Shown: positions 23,804-28,506 of the stretch, piece by piece | Position numbering within the stretch: the first letter of the stretch is position 1 | Layout: each line of letters opens with the position of its first letter | NCBI GenBank assembly: GCA_023231065.1 | Contig: JALNWE010000039.1 | Span: forward strand, 1-28,506 | Direction of reading: 5' to 3' | DNA: 28,506 nt | From: Bacteroidales bacterium | GTDB taxonomy: Bacteria; Bacteroidota; Bacteroidia; Bacteroidales; FEN-979 | Position numbers and translations under genes: made by a program | The notes under the pieces: model-generated | What the model saw: only the letters and a program-made list of their open reading frames with translations | Told to the model about the DNA's origin: nothing | Database searches by the model: none

Positions 23804-24547
23804 TCATCTCCCTCCCAACCTGACCGCTTCTGCAATCCGGGGTATCAGTCCCGGATCTTTTTCAATGGCATTGCCGACAACGATCATGTCGGCGCCGGCG
23901 CGGAGCGCTTTGTCTGCAGTTTCAGGAGTGGTAATTCCACCCCCTACGATCAGGGGAATTCCGATATGGGATTTTACTTCATGGATCATGGCAGGTGGCG
24001 CTGGTTGTATTGCGCCGCTACCGGCATCCATATAAATGAGCTTCAAACCCAACATTTCGCCGGCCATTGCAGTACAAGCCGCGATATCATTTTTTGTGGA
24101 GGGAATGGGATTTGTATTACTCATGTAAGCGACTGTTGACATATTCTTTCCATCGATCAGCATATATCCTGTTGGGAGGATCTCCAGGTTGCTTTCTTTC
24201 AGGAAAGGCGCAGAGACCACGTGACGGCCGATCAGCAATTCGGGATTTCTTCCGGATATCACGGAGAGTAAAAGGATCCCGTTTGCTTTTTTATTCAATT
24301 GCAGGTTATTGCCTGGGAAAAGGACCACAGGGATGGCGCTGTGGCCTCTGATGTGACTTATATATTCATCTATATGGTCCTTCATCAGCAGGCTCCCGCC
24401 GATGAAAAAATAATCGACATGATGGGTGTTGGCAAGTTGGGTAAGTTTTTTAATTCCCTGCAAAGTATTTTTATCCGGATCGATCAGAACTGCAAATTTC
24501 TTTTTACCGGATCCGGTATCATCTAGGATTTGGTCGTAAAGGGTCAT
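23804..24547 (-). CDS. Geranylgeranylglyceryl/heptaprenylglyceryl phosphate synthase (PcrB/GGGPS)
   Basis: This 247-residue TIM-barrel prenyltransferase joins a polyprenyl diphosphate to sn-glycerol-1-phosphate in an ether bond, the first committed step of archaeal-type membrane lipids. Motifs in barrel order: FAVLIDPDK (18-26), FIGGSLL (48-54), LFPGN (76-80), IYMDAGSGA (171-179), VGGGI (201-205) and VVGNAIE (223-229). They match the larger group II enzymes known from many Bacteroidota and archaea better than the short Firmicutes PcrB. The frame is open to a TTG at 24556, and the ATG at 24547 is preferred. It follows metF with only 9 nt between metF stop and ATG. Prenyl chain length is inferred to be C20 from related Bacteroidota enzymes and is not readable here. 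Confidence 0.93.
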   Translation of the reverse strand: MTLYDQILDDTGSGKKKFAVLIDPDKNTLQGIKKLTQLANTHHVDYFFIGGSLLMKDHIDEYISHIRGHSAIPVVLFPGNNLQLNKKANGILLLSVISGRNPELLIGRHVVSAPFLKESNLEILPTGYMLIDGKNMSTVAYMSNTNPIPSTKNDIAACTAMAGEMLGLKLIYMDAGSGAIQPAPPAMIHEVKSHIGIPLIVGGGITTPETADKALRAGADMIVVGNAIEKDPGLIPRIAEAVRLGGR

Positions 24548-24556
24548 GACTTTCAA

Positions 24557-25513
24557 TTAAAAAACGGCTTTGACAATTTGACGGATATTTTCAGAGATTC
24601 CGACTGTAAAATAATGAAGAACAGGCACATTGGCTTTCAATAATTCCTTTGACTGTGCAATGCCCCATTCAACGCCCAGATCGAAAACTTCTTCATTGGT
24701 TTTACATTTTAATACTTCTTTTACGAGTGTTTCGGGAATATCGATGTTGAATACCTGGGGCAATACATTGATCTCTTTCAACGTGGTAATGGGTTTTAAT
24801 CCGGGGATGATAGGCGTTGTTATTCCGGCTTTACGGCAGGAATCCACGAAACTGAAATATTTTTGATTGTCGAAGAACATCTGCGTAATAATGAATTCTG
24901 CGCCGGCATCGATCTTCTCTTTCAGAAATCGGAGGTCATAGTCCTGGTTTGGCGATTCAATGTGTTTTTCGGGATATCCGGCCGCACCGATGCAGAAATT
25001 TGTATGAAAAGAATTCAGCAATTCTTCATCCAGATATTTTCCATGGTTCATATCGGCTATCTGGGCAACAAGGGTACTGGCATGGGCGTGGCCATTTTTT
25101 TCGGGGATGAAGGTCCTTTGGTTTTTGGGGGCATCCCCGCGAAGGGCCAGGATATTATCAATTCCCAGATAATGAAAATCGATCAGGGCATATTCGGTCT
25201 CTTCTTTTGTAAATCCTCCGCAAATGAGATGTGGGACAACCTCCACCGAGGGATATTTGTATTTGATGGCAGCAGAAATGGCAACCGTACCGGGCCTTTT
25301 TCTGATCGTCTTTTTTTCAAGTAGCCCGTTTTCGCGTTTTTTATAGACCACCTCTTCCTGGTGATAGGTTACATTGATAAATGTGGGATTGTACTCAACC
25401 AGGGGATCTGTGATCCGGTAAATGCTGTTGATATTGTTGCCCCTTAAAGGGGGAAGTAACTCAAAGGAAAATAAGGTTTTTTTACTATTGTTGATGAGAT
25501 CGATAATGCGCAT
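24557..25513 (-). CDS. metF: Methylenetetrahydrofolate reductase
   Basis: This 318-residue FAD-dependent TIM-barrel enzyme reduces 5,10-methylene-tetrahydrofolate to 5-methyl-tetrahydrofolate, the methyl donor for methionine synthase. FSFELLPP places the catalytic glutamate at E18 (E28 in E. coli MetF). The folate-binding aspartate is D127 in ILALRGDAP (D120 in E. coli). The region ITQMFFDN further on matches the conserved barrel block. It is a little longer than the 296-residue E. coli enzyme, with an extra basic segment around 55-73 (EEVVYKKRENGLLEKKTIRK). The ATG lies 2 nt past the metH stop, so the two are tightly coupled and act in consecutive steps. Confidence 0.97.
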   Translation of the reverse strand: MRIIDLINNSKKTLFSFELLPPLRGNNINSIYRITDPLVEYNPTFINVTYHQEEVVYKKRENGLLEKKTIRKRPGTVAISAAIKYKYPSVEVVPHLICGGFTKEETEYALIDFHYLGIDNILALRGDAPKNQRTFIPEKNGHAHASTLVAQIADMNHGKYLDEELLNSFHTNFCIGAAGYPEKHIESPNQDYDLRFLKEKIDAGAEFIITQMFFDNQKYFSFVDSCRKAGITTPIIPGLKPITTLKEINVLPQVFNIDIPETLVKEVLKCKTNEEVFDLGVEWGIAQSKELLKANVPVLHYFTVGISENIRQIVKAVF

Positions 25514-25515
25514 GA

Positions 25516-28506
25516 TTAATAATTAAGATTGGAATTAAGCAATTTTTCAACCCGTTCGGCCGCGATGTTTTTTCGTTTCGCGTAATCGTGTACCTGGTCT
25601 TTGCTTATATGCCCTACATTAAAATATTGTGCCCTGGGATGAGCAAAGTAAAATCCGCTAACTGAAGCGGCGGGGTACATGGTAAAATTTTCTGTCAGGT
25701 GGATATCAATTTGTTGTTCAGAATCAAGAAGGTCAAAGAGAGTCTGCTTTTCAGAATGTTCGGGACAGGCCGGATATCCGGGGGCAGGCCGGATCCCCCG
25801 GTATTCCTCCCGGATAAGCGAAGGAACATCGAGTTGTTCATCGGCAGCATATCCCCAGAACTCCTTGCGTACGCGCTCATGCATCAGTTCGGCAAAGGCT
25901 TCGGCTAACCGGTCGGCTAAAAGTTTGAGCAGGATGGCATTGTAATCATCCAGGTCCTGTTCAAACGCGCCAGCCCACTCTCCTACGCCTAACCCTGCCG
26001 TTACTGCAAATCCGCCAATATAATCTATCAATCCCGATTCTTTTGGGGCAATAAAATCAGCCAGGCACAGGTTGGGCCGACCCGGCTCTTTTTGTTGCTG
26101 GTTCCGGAGGAACCGGAAGATCTGGACTGTTTTTGTACGGTTAACATCGTTGTATATTTCAACATCGTCGCCCACTGAATTACAAGGATACAGTCCGATG
26201 ACGCCGCGTGCGATCAGCATTTTTTTTTCAATGATCTTGTCGAGTAAGTTTTGTGCATCATCGAATAATTGAAGGGCTTCAGCTCCTTTTACCGGGTCTG
26301 AAAAAATTTCAGGATAATGACCATTTATTTTCCAGGCATGGAAGAAAAAAGTCCAGTTGATATAAGAACGGATATTCTCCAGTGGATAATCGAAAAAGTA
26401 CTTGTTCCCGGTAAAATGAGGCCTTGGAATGGTATAATTTTCCCAGTTGGCTTCAAGTTTGTTTTTCCGCGCTTCGTTCAGGGCAATATAGGAGTATTCT
26501 CCTTTTTTATTGTATTGGTCGCGAAGGTCCTGGTACTGTTGATGGATTGATTCGATAAAATGTTGTCGGGTCTCCTCCGAGAGAAGGTTTGTTATGACAC
26601 CCACGGCCCTGGAGGCATCTTTTACATGAAATACACCCTGTGGGTAAAGAGGTTCGATTTTCACAGCCGTGTGGATGTCAGATGTGGTTGCGCCCCCGAT
26701 CAACAAGGGGATTTTGAAATTCAGCCGTTCCATTTCACGGGCCACGTGGACCATTTCTTCCAGCGAAGGCGTGATCAATCCACTGAGACCGATAATGTCA
26801 GCCTTTTCTTCCCTGGCTGCGGTCAGGATCTTTTCGGCAGGGACCATCACTCCTAAATCGATAATATGAAAGTTGTTACAGCCAAGAATAACACTTACGA
26901 TATTTTTTCCGATATCATGTACGTCCCCTTTAACAGTGGCCAGCAGGATCCTCCCCTGGTTACTGTGTTTCCCCTTCCGGGATTTTTTTTCAAATTCAAG
27001 CCGTGGCGTAAGGCGGGCAACTGCTTTTTTCATGACCCGCGCGCTTTTCACAACCTGGGGCAAAAACATTTTTCCGGTCCCAAAAAGATCGCCTACCGTA
27101 TTCATGCCTTCCATGAGCGGCCCCTCGATGATTTTCAGCGCTGTGTCATATTGGGACATGATCTCCTCAATATCGGCATCAATATATTCCGTGATCCCTT
27201 TTATCAATGCATGGCGCAGGCGTTCTGCCACCGGTAAAAGTCGCCAGGCAGCTTCGCTCCCTGTCTTTTTTCCGTAATTTTTTACCAGGTCGGCATAAGA
27301 TAACAATCGTTCAGTGGCATCCTTACGACGGTTAAGGATTACGTCTTCAACCAGTTTCAATAACGGGGCTGGGATCTCATCATAACCCGGAAGGGCGCCG
27401 GCATTGACAATACCCATATCGAGGCCAGCCTGTATTGCATGATAAAGAAAAGCCGAATGCATGACTTCGCGCAGCGTATCATTCCCGCGAAAAGAAAAGG
27501 AAAGGTTGCTGATCCCGCCGCTGACCCTGGCATACGGTAAATTTTCCTTGATCCATCTAATGGTATGGAGAAAGTCCAAAGCATAGTTGTTATGCTGATC
27601 GATCCCGGTTGCAATGGTCAGGATGTTAGGGTCAAAAATAAAATCCTCCGGGGGGAAGTTCAACTCTTCTGTCAGGATTTTATAGGTTCTCCTGGCTATT
27701 GCAATACGGCGTTCAAAAGTAGTCGCCTGTCCTTCTTCGTCAAAAGCCATGATTACAGTGGCGGCGCCGAATTTGCGGAGGTAAGACGCGTGTTCCCTGA
27801 AGGTATCTTCACCTTCTTTCAGGCTGATGGAATTAACGATGGGTTTCCCCTGGATACATTTTAAACCGGCCTTGATGACCGAAAATTTTGAAGAATCGAT
27901 CATCACAGGCGCTTTTGCCACATCAGGGTCAGAGGCAACCATATTCAAAAAGCTGATCATGGCTTTTTCTGCATCGAGCATGGCTTCATCCATGCTGATA
28001 TCAATGACCTGGGCGCCGTTTTCAACCTGTTGCCGGGCGACAGAGAGCGCTTCTTCATATTTTTCTTCCCGGATCAGGCGGGCAAATTTTTTAGATCCGC
28101 TTACATTGGTCCGTTCCCCGATGTTGATAAAATTACTACCCTTGAAAACAGTCAGCGGTTCCAATCCACTCAGACGAAGTTCATGGGTCCTGGCAGGAAC
28201 TTCTCTTACTTTCGCGTTGGCCGCCAGTTCGGCAAACCTCCGGATATGCCCGGGGGTTGTACCGCAGCAACCTCCTACCAGGTTAAGAAATTCATGGTCT
28301 AAAAAATCACTGATATAACCGGCCATTTCTTCAGGCGACTGGTCATAAATCCCGAACTGGTTAGGCAATCCCGCGTTAGGATAAGCAATGACCGGAAAAG
28401 GCGCCTTTTCGGATAATTCTTCAAGATAAGGCCGTAACTCTTTGGCGCCCAAAGAACAATTCAACCCGATGGCAAACAGATTAAAATGAGCGACAGAACA
28501 GATAAA
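25516..28506 (-). CDS. metH: Cobalamin-dependent methionine synthase, 5' end outside window
   Basis: The visible 996 codons lack roughly the first 230 residues. The frame is open to the window edge, where SVAHFNLFAIGLNC shows the gene continues upstream, so the TTG at 28464 is not its start. MetH transfers a methyl group from methyl-tetrahydrofolate through cobalamin to homocysteine. Zinc ligands of the homocysteine domain are C17 in GLNC and C80-C81 in VGGCCGTT (fragment numbering). The pterin-binding domain begins FINIGERTNVSGSKKF. The B12 domain has DVHDIGKN, with the cobalt-ligand histidine encoded at 26917-26919. The C-terminal reactivation domain that binds S-adenosylmethionine carries RPAPGYPACPEH (around 25770-25805). 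All four modules are therefore present in the E. coli MetH order. It heads the metH-metF-ether lipid synthase-peptidase run as far as the window shows. Confidence 0.97.
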   Translation of the reverse strand, partial: FICSVAHFNLFAIGLNCSLGAKELRPYLEELSEKAPFPVIAYPNAGLPNQFGIYDQSPEEMAGYISDFLDHEFLNLVGGCCGTTPGHIRRFAELAANAKVREVPARTHELRLSGLEPLTVFKGSNFINIGERTNVSGSKKFARLIREEKYEEALSVARQQVENGAQVIDISMDEAMLDAEKAMISFLNMVASDPDVAKAPVMIDSSKFSVIKAGLKCIQGKPIVNSISLKEGEDTFREHASYLRKFGAATVIMAFDEEGQATTFERRIAIARRTYKILTEELNFPPEDFIFDPNILTIATGIDQHNNYALDFLHTIRWIKENLPYARVSGGISNLSFSFRGNDTLREVMHSAFLYHAIQAGLDMGIVNAGALPGYDEIPAPLLKLVEDVILNRRKDATERLLSYADLVKNYGKKTGSEAAWRLLPVAERLRHALIKGITEYIDADIEEIMSQYDTALKIIEGPLMEGMNTVGDLFGTGKMFLPQVVKSARVMKKAVARLTPRLEFEKKSRKGKHSNQGRILLATVKGDVHDIGKNIVSVILGCNNFHIIDLGVMVPAEKILTAAREEKADIIGLSGLITPSLEEMVHVAREMERLNFKIPLLIGGATTSDIHTAVKIEPLYPQGVFHVKDASRAVGVITNLLSEETRQHFIESIHQQYQDLRDQYNKKGEYSYIALNEARKNKLEANWENYTIPRPHFTGNKYFFDYPLENIRSYINWTFFFHAWKINGHYPEIFSDPVKGAEALQLFDDAQNLLDKIIEKKMLIARGVIGLYPCNSVGDDVEIYNDVNRTKTVQIFRFLRNQQQKEPGRPNLCLADFIAPKESGLIDYIGGFAVTAGLGVGEWAGAFEQDLDDYNAILLKLLADRLAEAFAELMHERVRKEFWGYAADEQLDVPSLIREEYRGIRPAPGYPACPEHSEKQTLFDLLDSEQQIDIHLTENFTMYPAASVSGFYFAHPRAQYFNVGHISKDQVHDYAKRKNIAAERVEKLLNSNLNY

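Noticed and set aside
24548..24556. TTG start that would lengthen the ether lipid synthase by three codons.
   Set aside because: The ATG at 24547 fits family N-termini and the operon spacing, although the TTG cannot be excluded.
28462..28464. TTG taken as the start of methionine synthase.
   Set aside because: The conserved residues SVAHFNLFAIG continue upstream to the window edge, so the gene is simply cut by the window.

Overview
The window looks like chromosomal DNA from a member of the Bacteroidota, probably of the order Bacteroidales. The signs are a very large secreted protein ending in a type IX secretion (T9SS) sorting domain, repeated matches to the Bacteroidota -7 promoter element TAnnTTTG upstream of genes, mostly absent Shine-Dalgarno sequences, tRNAs without an encoded CCA end, and a bacterial geranylgeranylglyceryl phosphate synthase. 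The genus cannot be fixed from the sequence. I see no insertion sequence, phage gene, CRISPR array or rRNA.

Layout from left to right. At 1-4066 on the + strand lie the C-terminal end of a sensor histidine kinase, a long-chain acyl-CoA ligase and a long RelA/SpoT-type (p)ppGpp synthetase whose hydrolase site is degraded. At 4098-5636 on the - strand are a cold-shock protein and a DEAD-box RNA helicase, which together look like a cold-adaptation pair. At 6090-6779 (-) is a cytidylate-kinase-like protein with an unusually strong ribosome binding site. At 6881-12504 (-) is a complete tripartite RND efflux operon: lipoprotein adaptor, RND pump, TolC-like channel. Its promoter is back to back with that of a two-gene tRNA unit (Pro-CGG, Thr-CGT) at 12650-12804.

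At 13199-20797 (+) sits a 2532-residue secreted multidomain protein with a T9SS tail, closed by a strong terminator. Facing it is a small exported protein (20875-21294, -) built on four copies of a short Pro/Glu/Phe motif, which I could not assign to a family. The right end (21557-28506, -) is a compact run of cobalamin-dependent methionine synthase (5' end outside the window), methylenetetrahydrofolate reductase, an archaeal-type ether-lipid synthase and an exported S9 (dipeptidyl-peptidase IV-like) peptidase.

Functionally, MetF makes the methyl-tetrahydrofolate that MetH consumes. The efflux proteins form one envelope-spanning machine, and the cold-shock protein and helicase both act on RNA structure. 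The most unusual items are an in-frame 18-bp tandem repeat inserted ahead of the signal peptide of the efflux channel, the unexplained repeat protein, the large adhesin-like protein with a duplicated module, and a stringent-response enzyme with no hydrolase site and no ACT domain. Several start sites were moved from the longest possible reading frame, as explained in the entries.
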